Virus record (IMG/VR): IMGVR_UViG_3300044645_001180
Location: 1 to 24,076 of that record
Length of the DNA: 24,076 bases
Strand: one strand, 5' to 3'
From: a virus
The position numbers and the translations under genes were made by a program. The notes beneath the pieces are model-generated. The model worked only from the letters and a program-made list of their open reading frames with translations, ran no database searches and was not told the DNA's origin. Each line of letters opens with the position of its first letter. Within the stretch, counting starts at the first letter, position 1. Positions 7,530 through 14,999 of the stretch are shown in pieces.

Positions 7530-9365
7530 TTAAAAGGCATCGTTGCTAATATCTGAAAATTCATTCTTTGGGATGAAGTCCCAATTATCTTTTTTGTTTA
7601 TTGGTGTGTCGAATGCTCCGTTAGGCTTTATTGGGGTTGGTGGTAGTTCAAATGCTTCTACTTGTTTCTTTTCTCCTAATATCCAATTGGTATTATCAGG
7701 AATAAATGTATAATATCTGCCATTGATAAAATGCCATCCCAATGAACACATTGTGCCTGACTGACCCCAGTGTTTAAATTTTACTTTTTGTATGTATATT
7801 TCTGTTTTCTTGGAATCATAGTTGCGATATACGGTTAATCCGTTGTGAGTTTTATTAAAGAAGTTTGCAGATCCATTTATGTTGTAAAGGTTTGGCACTT
7901 CAAATAATCCTGTTTTTTTATCTTTCATAATCTTTGTTGGGTGAGCCACAAGAAAACAATGTACCATATTTCTTTCACAAAATGTTGCCAATATATCCAA
8001 TTGTTTTGAAACATAGTGTGTTGAATCCTCATTGTGTTCAAGTTTATTCCAAGCATCAATTACAAAAGCATTTACTCCGTATTTTCGGATTAAACTTTTT
8101 ACCATTCTCAATATATCCTCAAGTTTAAAATCATTTTCGGGTTTTATGAAAAAAAAGTTTTTAGAAAAGTAATCTTTGGCCAATTCCAATTCCATTTTAT
8201 TCATTTTGTAATTTCCATCAAATGCTTTGCCTATTAATTTTTCAGCAAACTTGCTAAAGTGAAGTTCTAAAGGATAGTTTTCAGGGCTGAATAAACCAAA
8301 CTTCCACCCGGCACGAATGTTTAACGATGCACAAATAAAATCTAATACCTCCGACTTTCCGTGATTTGGGATGCCTGTAATCGTTGTGATGTATCCTAAA
8401 TGAAATTTAAGGTTTTCATCAAATGTTTCTAAGCCTATTGTTTCTCCTTGTGGCAATCCGTTGTTGTAATAATTATCTATCTCTTCGTTTAAGTCTGTGG
8501 AGGTAAATATGCCTACCAATGGATACTCTATTTTGTTGTTTATGCTTTCCAATACTCCATCCATTCCATACTTAACCAAGCATTCATTTGCATCCTTGCA
8601 ATCTTTGAACGCTACCTTTGAGCAGTTTTCAACTCCTAATCTTCGTGCAAATTCATCTCTTAAACTATTCCCTGCTTGGTCATTATCTAATGCCAATATA
8701 AACCTTGTATCTTCATCAAATAAGTCAATGCAATTATCTAAGTAAGTAAGATTGTTTCTGCCTATTGTAGCACCATTTGGAACGCTAATAACATTTTCAA
8801 TTCCGCACTCAATTAAAGTTAAGCAATCAATTTCACCCTCAACAATTATTATTTCTTTTTGGTCTTTTATTGCATCCAAATTATAAAAAATCAACTCAGC
8901 ATCTTTTGCTAACTTAAATTGTTTGTTACCAGTGCGATATTTTACGTTTATCAATTCACCATCTCTAAAGTAGTTAAATTGTACGGTGTTGATGTTTCCA
9001 TTTGTTTGTGGCATCCATTCTAACCCCTCTGTAATCTTTGCCTTTAAAAGTGTTTTTTGACTAATCTTTCTGCCCTCAAACCACTTAACCAACTTTTCAG
9101 ATAGTGTTGTTTCGTTTTTCCAAATCGGTCGTTTATATTCAATCCTTTGGTAGTTGTTTTCTAATTTCTCTAACTTCTTGTAAAAAGCCTTACCACAATG
9201 AGAGCAACTTCCTACTTCCTTTGTTGCATTGTAGCTAAAGCATTTATCTTTTGACTTTTTCCTTTCGTGAGAACATGCTGGGCAAGTCTGTTTGTTTTCG
9301 CCACCTTTGGAAATATCAATTTGATATTCACGCTTTGATTCCTTTTCTATTACTGCTATTGTCAT
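7530..9365 (-). CDS. Bifunctional DNA primase-helicase (T7 gp4-like)
   Basis: A 611-aa replication protein. The N-terminal zinc ribbon has CPAC (28-31) and CSHC (54-57). The TOPRIM primase core shows IIIVEGEIDCLTL (173-184) and ALDNDQAGN (225-233). A DnaB-type RecA fold follows, with Walker A GIPNHGKS (331-338) and Walker B NAFVIDAW (432-439), then a VAHP segment (473-476). This is the domain order of T7 gp4 and Twinkle. It should unwind the fork and lay primers for the lagging strand. The start lies 2 bases after the stop of the initiator gene, matching the usual initiator-helicase pairing. Confidence 0.92.
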   Translation of the reverse strand: MTIAVIEKESKREYQIDISKGGENKQTCPACSHERKKSKDKCFSYNATKEVGSCSHCGKAFYKKLEKLENNYQRIEYKRPIWKNETTLSEKLVKWFEGRKISQKTLLKAKITEGLEWMPQTNGNINTVQFNYFRDGELINVKYRTGNKQFKLAKDAELIFYNLDAIKDQKEIIIVEGEIDCLTLIECGIENVISVPNGATIGRNNLTYLDNCIDLFDEDTRFILALDNDQAGNSLRDEFARRLGVENCSKVAFKDCKDANECLVKYGMDGVLESINNKIEYPLVGIFTSTDLNEEIDNYYNNGLPQGETIGLETFDENLKFHLGYITTITGIPNHGKSEVLDFICASLNIRAGWKFGLFSPENYPLELHFSKFAEKLIGKAFDGNYKMNKMELELAKDYFSKNFFFIKPENDFKLEDILRMVKSLIRKYGVNAFVIDAWNKLEHNEDSTHYVSKQLDILATFCERNMVHCFLVAHPTKIMKDKKTGLFEVPNLYNINGSANFFNKTHNGLTVYRNYDSKKTEIYIQKVKFKHWGQSGTMCSLGWHFINGRYYTFIPDNTNWILGEKKQVEAFELPPTPIKPNGAFDTPINKKDNWDFIPKNEFSDISNDAF

Positions 9366-9367
9366 AA

Positions 9368-10015
9368 TTAATGTACCATTGGTCTTTCGGTTGTTTTACT
9401 TTTTTCTGCTTGTTCTTTTTGAAGCCATTTTTTGGCGGTATAGTACAAACTTACATAACTTGTATTTTTTTTGTAGTTTTCTATTGATTCCAATACATCG
9501 TCAATCTGTTGTTTAGTGTAACCCGCTAAATTTAGTTTATGTACTTCTTCATTTGTTATTGAAAGATGCAGAAATGATTTGTATATTTTTATTTCATTCT
9601 TTTCATTGTTATCATTCTTATCATTCTTGTTTGTGTGACTTTGCGTTTGGTTTGCGTTTGGTTTGCGTTTGGAAGTCGTTTGTTTTGCGTTTGAAGTGTC
9701 TTGATAAGTATCATAATTACAAATAGTTATCCGTGTAGAAATTTGAATATTTTCAATTGTAATCATACCATCCTTTGCAAGAAGTTTAAAAAAGTTCCTT
9801 ATGTAGTCTTTTGACACTTTAAATGTGTTTGCCCAACTTAATAAACTGCGTACAGATTGACCTCTTTTGCAGTCATAAATGTTTTGTCCAATGTTTACTT
9901 TTTGGTCTGAGTGATTAACTATTAATAGCAAACCAATCCAAATTCTAAGTTTAACTGGGTCTTGAAAAATCCAATGATTTAACAAACTGCGTTCTAATTT
10001 TATCCATCCATCCAT
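9368..10015 (-). CDS. Replication initiation protein, lambda O-like layout
   Basis: A 215-aa protein. The N-terminal 100 residues (WIKLERSLLNHWIFQDPVKL onwards) resemble the winged-helix DNA-binding domain of phage replisome organisers. A polar N/K/Q/T linker covers about 108-140. The C-terminal part (ITNEEVHKLNLAGYTKQQID, then SLYYTAKKWLQKEQ) resembles DnaD-like helicase-loading regions. The linker is encoded by an 11-bp tandem repeat array and an AT-rich 9-bp repeat array, likely the origin. It lies directly before the primase-helicase gene. I infer that it binds the repeats and recruits the helicase. The family assignment rests on domain style, not on a catalytic motif. Confidence 0.72.
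   Translation of the reverse strand: MDGWIKLERSLLNHWIFQDPVKLRIWIGLLLIVNHSDQKVNIGQNIYDCKRGQSVRSLLSWANTFKVSKDYIRNFFKLLAKDGMITIENIQISTRITICNYDTYQDTSNAKQTTSKRKPNANQTQSHTNKNDKNDNNEKNEIKIYKSFLHLSITNEEVHKLNLAGYTKQQIDDVLESIENYKKNTSYVSLYYTAKKWLQKEQAEKSKTTERPMVH
9594..9629. repeat. AT-rich 9-bp tandem repeats (candidate unwinding element)
   Basis: Four consecutive 9-bp units of the form TCATTCTTW start at 9594, 9603, 9612 and 9621, with few changes. They encode a KND/NNE-type linker repeat because 9 is a multiple of 3. The segment is nearly all A/T and lies right beside the 11-bp iterons, where a DNA unwinding element would be expected. Confidence 0.6.
9640..9694. repeat. 11-bp iterons inside the initiator gene (candidate replication origin)
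   Basis: TTTGCGTTTGG is present three times in perfect tandem (9640-9650, 9651-9661, 9662-9672). A degenerate unit keeping CGTTTG follows (9673-9683), then a fifth unit with one change (9684-9694). The period of 11 is not a multiple of 3, so the repeat is not visible in the protein. Conservation therefore appears to act on the DNA. Lambda carries its iterons in the same place, the linker region of gene O, next to an AT-rich stretch. Confidence 0.68.
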
Positions 10016-10016
10016 A

Positions 10017-10223
10017 CTATTCTAATTGATTGGCTTTTTGTAATAAGTCGTTAGCCATATCAATGGCAGTTTCTTTGCTAATTATAATTTGTGTAGAAAA
10101 CAAGTCATTTGCTGAGTTGTTTTTTGTTTCAATTACAATTTGATTGTTGGTTGTTTTAAATGATTTAATAGTAAATAAATCATTGTCACTTAAATACTCT
10201 TTTATAAATCTTGGGTTTTTCAT
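10017..10223 (-). CDS. Small protein of unknown function in the replication operon
   Basis: A 68-aa protein with a beta-rich middle (QIVIETKNN; TQIIISKETA) and a helical, acidic end (DMANDLLQKANQLE). It has no signal peptide, membrane helix or recognised motif. It lies one base upstream of the initiator gene start, so it is clearly part of the same transcript. Confidence 0.6.
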   Translation of the reverse strand: MKNPRFIKEYLSDNDLFTIKSFKTTNNQIVIETKNNSANDLFSTQIIISKETAIDMANDLLQKANQLE

Positions 10224-10235
10224 AAAATATAATTT

Positions 10236-10430
10236 TTAGTTATTAATTTTTTTTAGTTGTGAAATTACTTTTGATAGTTTTTTGTTAGTTTCTTCAAGTT
10301 CTTCCAAACTTAAATCTTTAACAATTGCACAAGGTGTAGAATCCTCAATGGTTATCTCTTTCCCCGAGCCTAATTTAATTGATACTTTAAAATTGTCATT
10401 GTTATCAATGTTCCAAGTAATATCTTCCAT
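10236..10430 (-). CDS. Small acidic coiled-coil protein of unknown function
   Basis: A 64-aa product starting MEDITWNIDNNDNFKVSIKL. The N-terminal half is beta-like and the C-terminal half (LSLEELEETNKKLSKVISQL) is a coiled coil. An earlier ATG at 10466 would add 12 residues, but its codons would lie inside one arm of the long leader hairpin (10448-10488). I therefore choose the ATG at 10430, which follows the AT-rich leader. It is the first gene after the structured leader and so the gene most directly affected by it. Function unknown. Confidence 0.6.
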   Translation of the reverse strand: MEDITWNIDNNDNFKVSIKLGSGKEITIEDSTPCAIVKDLSLEELEETNKKLSKVISQLKKINN

Positions 10431-10447
10431 AATGTTTATTAACGTCA

Positions 10448-10541
10448 AAACCCTCGATATTTTCACGGCATTGAAAATATGAGGGTTTGATGTATATGCA
10501 ATATTGCTATTGCTTATTTCTATTCGTTGTATGCCGACAAC
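10448..10541 (-). promoter_or_regulatory. Structured leader RNA with two kissing hairpins
   Basis: Hairpin 1 has arms 10448-10465 and 10472-10488 (9 bp, one bulged base at 10456, then 8 bp) and a 6-nt loop at 10466-10471. Hairpin 2 has arms GTTGT (10526-10530) and ACAAC (10537-10541) and a 6-nt loop at 10531-10536. The two loops, CGGCAT and ATGCCG on the plus strand, are exact reverse complements. The element lies between a promoter-like site (10572-10603) and the ATG at 10430, so it would be the 5' UTR of the replication operon. Confidence 0.65.
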
Positions 10542-10571
10542 TATTAATTGTAAATTTTAAGAACGGTTTTG

Positions 10572-10603
10572 CAAGATTACGGATTATTTTTTTAATCTGC
10601 AAA
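10572..10603 (-). promoter_or_regulatory. Candidate promoter of the replication operon
   Basis: On the minus strand TTTG (10603-10600), a 20-bp spacer and TAATCTTG (10579-10572) fit the Bacteroidota consensus with one change in the -7 box. It lies just upstream of the two-hairpin leader and overlaps the end region of the helicase-methyltransferase gene. Confidence 0.45.
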
Positions 10604-10607
10604 TGAA

Positions 10608-12773
10608 TTAGAATGCAGAAATTTGTTTCTTTGTTTCCATTAAAGTTGCAATATTCTTTTTGGCTAAATCAAAGTAACTTTCTTTTAATTCAATTCCAAC
10701 ACCTCTACGCTTCATTTTAACAGCTTGAAATACCTCTGAGCCTATTCCCATAAAAGGTGTAAAAACACTATCCCCCTCGTTAGAATATAAATGTATAAGT
10801 CTTTCAATAGTATCTAATTGCAATGGACAAATATGCTTTTCATCGTTTTCATCTCTTGCATTTCTATACCCTTGCAAAGTATTTCCATAGTCAATATCCA
10901 TCCAAACAGGAGAAGCATATTTTTGCCACAAATCAACTGGTAAATTAGTATTTGTAACTGGATTTGTTCCTTCGCCTTGTTTTCTAAAAATCATTACATA
11001 ATCAGGAATCCCAACTCTTACTTGAGTAGAGTCTTTTTTTACTTGCTTATGCAATAATCCTTTTGCTTTGGTTCTTTGCATTTCAATTACTGGGTCTTTC
11101 CAAATTGTAACTCTTGAATGATAAATAAATCCTGCTTCTTGAAAAGCTGTTAAAATCATTCCTGAAAAATCCCTTAATCCAATATATCCTTCTTTACCCT
11201 TTTGGATTGGCAAATCCATACAATGCACCGCAACATTACGACCATCAATCAAAACTCTGTTTAGTTCTTTTATTAAAAAACCAAACTGAATTAAAAATTC
11301 TTTATAATCTTTAGAGTTTCCCATGTCTTCAATATGATTTGAGTAAGTGTATAGTTCTGCAAATGGAGGAGAAAAAACACTTAATCCCTGACTTTTATCA
11401 GGCACATTTTTAATTAGTTGTACTGAATCTCCTCTCATAATATGATAAAACTCATTCTTTACTTCGTCAATATTGTAAGATGTTTGTAACATTTTATCGC
11501 CTCGTAAATTGGCATTTATTGATTCACTCATTTCATTTTGCATAATTTCAAATTGTTTTTGTTTGTTATCTATTGATTGTTTTACGTTTGCCATTGTATC
11601 TGTTGTGATTAGGTAGATATTAACCTCATTTTTTTGCCCGAATCTATACGACCTCCTAATGGCTTGGTATAAACCCTCAAAACTAAAATCTAATGAAGCA
11701 AAAATTTGATTTCTGCAATTTTGATAATTCATTCCAAAACTTGCAATCTTTGTTTTTGTTATCAAAATCCTAAATTCATTATTTGCAAATCCTAATAACT
11801 TTTCCTTTTTCCATTCGTTAGAATCTGAGCCTTTAACTTCAATAGCTTCAGGTATTAATTTTTTCAATAGTTCGCCTTCTTCATTTTGTTTTATCCAAAT
11901 AATAAAATTTTCATCAGGCTTTTGATTAATTAAATTAACTACTTCATCAAGTCTTTCAATTTTAGTTAATCTTAACTCGCTATTAAAATTTGTTGCTGAA
12001 ATAATTGCATCATTAAACAATTGACCGTTATCTCTATCAGGTGTTATAATTTGTTTTTCAATCAAATTTAAACTAGGCAAATCGTAACCAACCATATCAA
12101 ATCCAATGTCCTGTGGTTTATTTAACATTATTGCCCAAGTACCTATAAATTGATAAAATAGCTTTACAGCATGTCCTTTTAACCTCCATTTAGCTGTTTC
12201 GCCTCCATCGTGGATAAAGTACATTGATAGCATTTGATTTCTGCTCATAACGTCTAAAAATTCACTATGATTACCTAACTCCATAGGGTCGTTTGGGCTT
12301 GGTGTTGCAGTACAAGCTAATTTATAAGGTGTTTTTCTAAACAAATCTAAAATTAGATTTTTTGTAGCACCTTCAAAATTTTTCAAAATAGAACTTTCAT
12401 CTAAAACAATGCCTGAGTAAATAGAACAGTCTATGTTTTCAAGTTGCTCATAATTTTGAACATCTATAAAATCCATATTGATTCCAAACTTACCTCCCTC
12501 TTGTTTAGTTTGTCCTACCACTGCTAAAGGTGCTAATATCAATACTGGCTTACTTGTTTGTATTGATACTTGATTAGCCCATTCCAATTGCATTAATGTT
12601 TTACCAAGTCCACAATCTGCAAATATTGCATACTTACCAGCTTTTAAAGCACGTTTAACAATAAATTTTTGAAAAGGAAACATATTTTTATTAAGTTCAT
12701 TTTCATTAATTTCAAATCCACTTTCAATGTGTTTTTTTTGTTTTGTTTCTAAAAATTTTAAATAGTCTTCCAT
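10608..12773 (-). CDS. SF2 helicase-DNA methyltransferase fusion
   Basis: A 721-aa fusion. The N-terminal half is a SNF2-like SF2 helicase with Walker A ADCGLGKT (52-59), motif II DESS (125-128), motif III TATPSP (155-160) and motif VI QAIRRSYRFGQ (370-380). The C-terminal half is an amino-methyltransferase with motif IV SPPF (468-471) before motif I FTPFMGIGSE (671-680), the beta-class order for N6-adenine or N4-cytosine modification. A single polypeptide that couples translocation and methylation recalls parts of type I/III or ISP systems, but no nuclease domain is seen. The likely role is self-methylation of phage DNA, perhaps linked to replication. The gene has its own promoter and a pseudoknot leader. 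Confidence 0.9.
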   Translation of the reverse strand: MEDYLKFLETKQKKHIESGFEINENELNKNMFPFQKFIVKRALKAGKYAIFADCGLGKTLMQLEWANQVSIQTSKPVLILAPLAVVGQTKQEGGKFGINMDFIDVQNYEQLENIDCSIYSGIVLDESSILKNFEGATKNLILDLFRKTPYKLACTATPSPNDPMELGNHSEFLDVMSRNQMLSMYFIHDGGETAKWRLKGHAVKLFYQFIGTWAIMLNKPQDIGFDMVGYDLPSLNLIEKQIITPDRDNGQLFNDAIISATNFNSELRLTKIERLDEVVNLINQKPDENFIIWIKQNEEGELLKKLIPEAIEVKGSDSNEWKKEKLLGFANNEFRILITKTKIASFGMNYQNCRNQIFASLDFSFEGLYQAIRRSYRFGQKNEVNIYLITTDTMANVKQSIDNKQKQFEIMQNEMSESINANLRGDKMLQTSYNIDEVKNEFYHIMRGDSVQLIKNVPDKSQGLSVFSPPFAELYTYSNHIEDMGNSKDYKEFLIQFGFLIKELNRVLIDGRNVAVHCMDLPIQKGKEGYIGLRDFSGMILTAFQEAGFIYHSRVTIWKDPVIEMQRTKAKGLLHKQVKKDSTQVRVGIPDYVMIFRKQGEGTNPVTNTNLPVDLWQKYASPVWMDIDYGNTLQGYRNARDENDEKHICPLQLDTIERLIHLYSNEGDSVFTPFMGIGSEVFQAVKMKRRGVGIELKESYFDLAKKNIATLMETKKQISAF

Positions 12774-12789
12774 AGTTTATAAATAGTTA

Positions 12790-12873
12790 AACCCCCTATC
12801 AATGCTGTCAACCGCCAAGTTAAGCAACATCAATAGAGGGTTATTTTTTAAGTTTCTTTTCATCTTGGCGGTT
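12790..12873 (-). promoter_or_regulatory. Pseudoknot-forming leader of the helicase-methyltransferase gene
   Basis: On the minus-strand RNA a 15-bp stem forms between 12842-12828 and 12804-12790; its three non-Watson-Crick positions are all G-U. The 23-nt loop contains CTTGGCGGTT (12819-12810), the exact complement of AACCGCCAAG (12873-12864) upstream. The pairings interleave, so the fold is an H-type pseudoknot or a switch between two structures. It lies between a promoter-like site and the ATG at 12773, inside the 5' UTR. Confidence 0.65.
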
Positions 12874-12883
12874 ATTTCGTTGG

Positions 12884-12913
12884 CAAATATATTAAATTTA
12901 TTTAATTAACAAA
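12884..12913 (-). promoter_or_regulatory. Candidate promoter of the helicase-methyltransferase gene
   Basis: On the minus strand TTTG (12913-12910), an 18-bp spacer and TATATTTG (12891-12884) match the Bacteroidota promoter pattern. Transcription would start a few bases downstream, just before the 5' strand of the pseudoknot at 12873. The -33 box lies inside the end of the upstream 93-aa gene. Confidence 0.5.
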
Positions 12914-13187
12914 TTTGTTTAACTTTTCTTTTTGCAAAAAATCCCTTCAACTCAGGATGTTCAGCCTCGTACAACCTTGCATAGTAAGGAGTGTAGTTGT
13001 TGTTTACCTTAAATCCATCTTTCTTTATTTCATCGTGCTTTGTAAATCTTACAATGTGCAATACTCCATCGGATGAATACTTCTTAAATCCTCTGTTTAT
13101 AAGCTGAGCAATTACTCCTTTGTAATACTCGTAAACCTTTGGATATTTGGCATGATACTCAATAAATTTTTGTGGGTAGGTTTCCAT
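12906..13187 (-). CDS. Conserved phage protein of unknown function
   Basis: A 93-aa protein with the pattern KFIEYHAKYPKVYEY at the N-terminus, a mid-region with HIVRFTKHDE, then NNNYTPYYARLYEAEHPELK and GFFAKRK near the end. This layout is one I know from small hypothetical proteins of many phages and prophages, with no assigned function. It is soluble and basic. It closes the recombination operon, 2 bases after the NinB-like gene, and its 3' end contains a promoter box for the next unit. Confidence 0.7.
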   Translation of the reverse strand: METYPQKFIEYHAKYPKVYEYYKGVIAQLINRGFKKYSSDGVLHIVRFTKHDEIKKDGFKVNNNYTPYYARLYEAEHPELKGFFAKRKVKQIC

Positions 13188-13189
13188 AA

Positions 13190-13684
13190 TTAATAATTAA
13201 TTGTTTGTTGTTCTTCTGGTGATGGCAAAGTTATTCCAAGAAAGTCTTTGGCCCAAGTAATTAGGTTATCTACAAAGTCAATAAACTCTGATTTGGTTAA
13301 GGTTTTTGTTGATCCGCTTTTATCATAAGGCTCAACTTTTTCAATGTCGTGAATTTCGCCAGTGCTAACATCAACATAGATTCCATCCTCCAATGCTAAG
13401 ATAACTGATTTGCCATTTACAACACTTATAAAGCGTTTTAATTTTAAAAACTTATATTTTACAAGTTCGTGCATTTCGTCTTTGCTGTAGCCTAATTCTT
13501 GGCTCAAAATGTCGATATAAACCCAATACAGATTATTCTGTTTCAAACTTCTTGAACTCTTTTGCTTTTCAATAGTTACCACCACTCTTTTACCCTCCAA
13601 GTGTTTTAATTCTTGGAGGATATTTTGAGTTGTGTTTTTTTGCAACTTACCATCTTTAACGGTGCTGAAAAAAGTTGATTTCAT
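13190..13684 (-). CDS. NinB-like recombination protein
   Basis: A 164-aa protein. RSLKQNNLYWVYIDILSQEL (about residues 45-64) followed by a helical EMHELVKYKF segment resembles the conserved core of lambda NinB (Orf), a recombination mediator that binds SSB and single-stranded DNA. The C-terminal segment (TLTKSEFIDFVDNLITWAKD, then LGITLP) is typical of NinB-like phage proteins. The neighbours (ERF, Gp157-like and NinG-like genes) support a recombination role. Its start and the Gp157-like stop share one base. Confidence 0.7.
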   Translation of the reverse strand: MKSTFFSTVKDGKLQKNTTQNILQELKHLEGKRVVVTIEKQKSSRSLKQNNLYWVYIDILSQELGYSKDEMHELVKYKFLKLKRFISVVNGKSVILALEDGIYVDVSTGEIHDIEKVEPYDKSGSTKTLTKSEFIDFVDNLITWAKDFLGITLPSPEEQQTINY

Positions 13685-14181
13685 TACTTGATTTGAATGT
13701 TTTGATTAATCTGCAACCTTGCACCAATAACTACTTCGCCTTTCTTGATGGCTTCTTTGATTGCAGTTTTGTCAATTGTGTAAGTCGTTTTTTCCTTTAA
13801 GAATTGTGCAGAAATCTCAGCTTCATTATCAATTTCAACTGATTCTGATTTGCGAAAGCTAATCTTTAAGGTGGGAGTTTCTAACTTATTAATCTGATAC
13901 AATTGCATTGCATTAGATACGGTTGTTTCTAATCGTTCTATAGTTTTAAGCCTTGCCTTTTTAAGTTCGCCCAATCGCTTTATTTCGGCATCTATGATTG
14001 AAACATCACTTTCCATTTGCTTAACTACAAATCCGTATCCTCTTGCTTTTTGTTCTAACTGCTCTTGGTTGATTGTTAATTGCAATTCAAGTTCGGGAGA
14101 ACATTCTCCTCCCGATTCGATTAGTTGATTTGCAAGTTCTAAATACTCTTTTTCTATTTGGTAAATATTAAGGTTGCTCAT
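13684..14181 (-). CDS. Gp157-like phage protein
   Basis: A 165-aa protein matching the siphovirus Gp157 type in its central part: LTINQEQLEQKARGYGFVVK, then SDVSIIDAEIKRLGELKKAR, then RLETTVSNAM, all in a long helical coiled coil. A beta-rich end (LKISFRKSESVEI) follows. Gp157 proteins lie next to single-strand annealing genes in many phages; their biochemical role is unsettled. Here the gene starts one base after the ERF stop, as expected. Confidence 0.8.
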   Translation of the reverse strand: MSNLNIYQIEKEYLELANQLIESGGECSPELELQLTINQEQLEQKARGYGFVVKQMESDVSIIDAEIKRLGELKKARLKTIERLETTVSNAMQLYQINKLETPTLKISFRKSESVEIDNEAEISAQFLKEKTTYTIDKTAIKEAIKKGEVVIGARLQINQNIQIK

Positions 14182-14182
14182 T

Positions 14183-14746
14183 TTACAAAGTTGTTAAAAG
14201 GGTTTCTACTTCTTTAGATAAACGATATTTGGCTTTGATTTTATCAATAGTGCCATCGCCTTGCAACCATTCCTTTGCCTTTGCAAATTGTTCACTATCT
14301 TTATTTAACCATGCCTTTTCTATTTGTGCCGGTTGTGGTGTTGGATTACTTGCTTTGTTGCCATCGTCATCTTCTGCTCCAACATTTACCAAAGATTGCA
14401 AACCGTATCTTCTTGCATAGGTTATCCCTGAGCCTTGCGATTGAGCATCGTTTTGTTTGCTGTAAATGATTTCAGTTAGTGCTTCGATACTTTCTCCACT
14501 TTCGTGCAAAAGGATTGTTTTAATGAAGTTTTTGCCATCAATAAAGGCAGTTGGCTGAAGTACCACAATACCATTGTCGTTAAGGTGTGGCATACATGCT
14601 TCCCGAATGTCATTTAATGAAGCGTAAGAATTTTTAAAGAAAGGATTTAAACTTCCTTTTTTTGCATTTGTCATTTGCTTTTGAGCCTTTAATAAGGCAG
14701 TTGCAATTAGTTTCATAGTTGTTTTTGTTGTTAGTTGATTTTCCAA
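14183..14746 (-). CDS. erf: ERF family single-strand DNA annealing protein
   Basis: A 187-aa ERF recombinase. The N-terminal half has ALLKAQKQMTNAKKGSLNPF followed by FKNSYASLNDI, and residues 101-130 hold the family signature SQGSGITYARRYGLQSLVNV followed by an acidic GAEDDDG. It anneals complementary single strands in phage recombination and replication. With the ATG at 14746 it overlaps the DUF3127 gene by 16 bp. An internal ATG at 14716 would remove the overlap and has a typical AT-rich leader, so the true start may be 10 residues shorter. Confidence 0.9.
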   Translation of the reverse strand: MENQLTTKTTMKLIATALLKAQKQMTNAKKGSLNPFFKNSYASLNDIREACMPHLNDNGIVVLQPTAFIDGKNFIKTILLHESGESIEALTEIIYSKQNDAQSQGSGITYARRYGLQSLVNVGAEDDDGNKASNPTPQPAQIEKAWLNKDSEQFAKAKEWLQGDGTIDKIKAKYRLSKEVETLLTTL

Positions 14747-14982
14747 ATTTCAATAGTGTTGTAATATTTTTCTTTGTGTTCACGCCCTCTAATGTTGATG
14801 TGGGCAGTTACTTCTTCACCTGCAGATTTGTTATTAAACAAATCAATAGTTTTGTTAGATACTTGGCAACTTATCTTCTGAGGATATTCGCCAGATGTTT
14901 CGATTACGATTTCTCTTTTTGAGAATTTATCGGAGATATACTCAATATCTCCGATTTTTACAATTGTTCCTTTTAATTCCAT
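14731..14982 (-). CDS. DUF3127 protein, OB-fold-like single-strand binding candidate
   Basis: An 83-aa protein fitting DUF3127: LKGTIVKIGDIEYISDKFSK, then REIVIETSGEYPQ, then AHINIRGREHKEKYYNTIEI. DUF3127 is common in Bacteroidota and their phages and has an OB-fold look (short, all-beta, five strands). Beside the ERF gene it may serve as the phage single-stranded DNA-binding partner. This role is inference. The family also supports a Bacteroidota host. Confidence 0.78.
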   Translation of the reverse strand: MELKGTIVKIGDIEYISDKFSKREIVIETSGEYPQKISCQVSNKTIDLFNNKSAGEEVTAHINIRGREHKEKYYNTIEIWKIN

Positions 14983-14999
14983 TTTGTTTTTTTTTGTGA

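Noticed and set aside
9640-9694. Possible CRISPR-like or microsatellite repeat
   Set aside because: The units are 11 bp in direct contact with no spacers, so it is not a CRISPR array. Simple slippage remains possible, but the location in an initiator gene beside an AT-rich array fits iterons better.
12810-12873. The AACCGCCAAG/CTTGGCGGTT inverted repeat as a further attC site
   Set aside because: It ends in GTT-like bases but lacks the two-box structure, the asymmetric spacers and the self-complementary cassette partner seen in the real array; the pseudoknot explanation uses all of its pairing.
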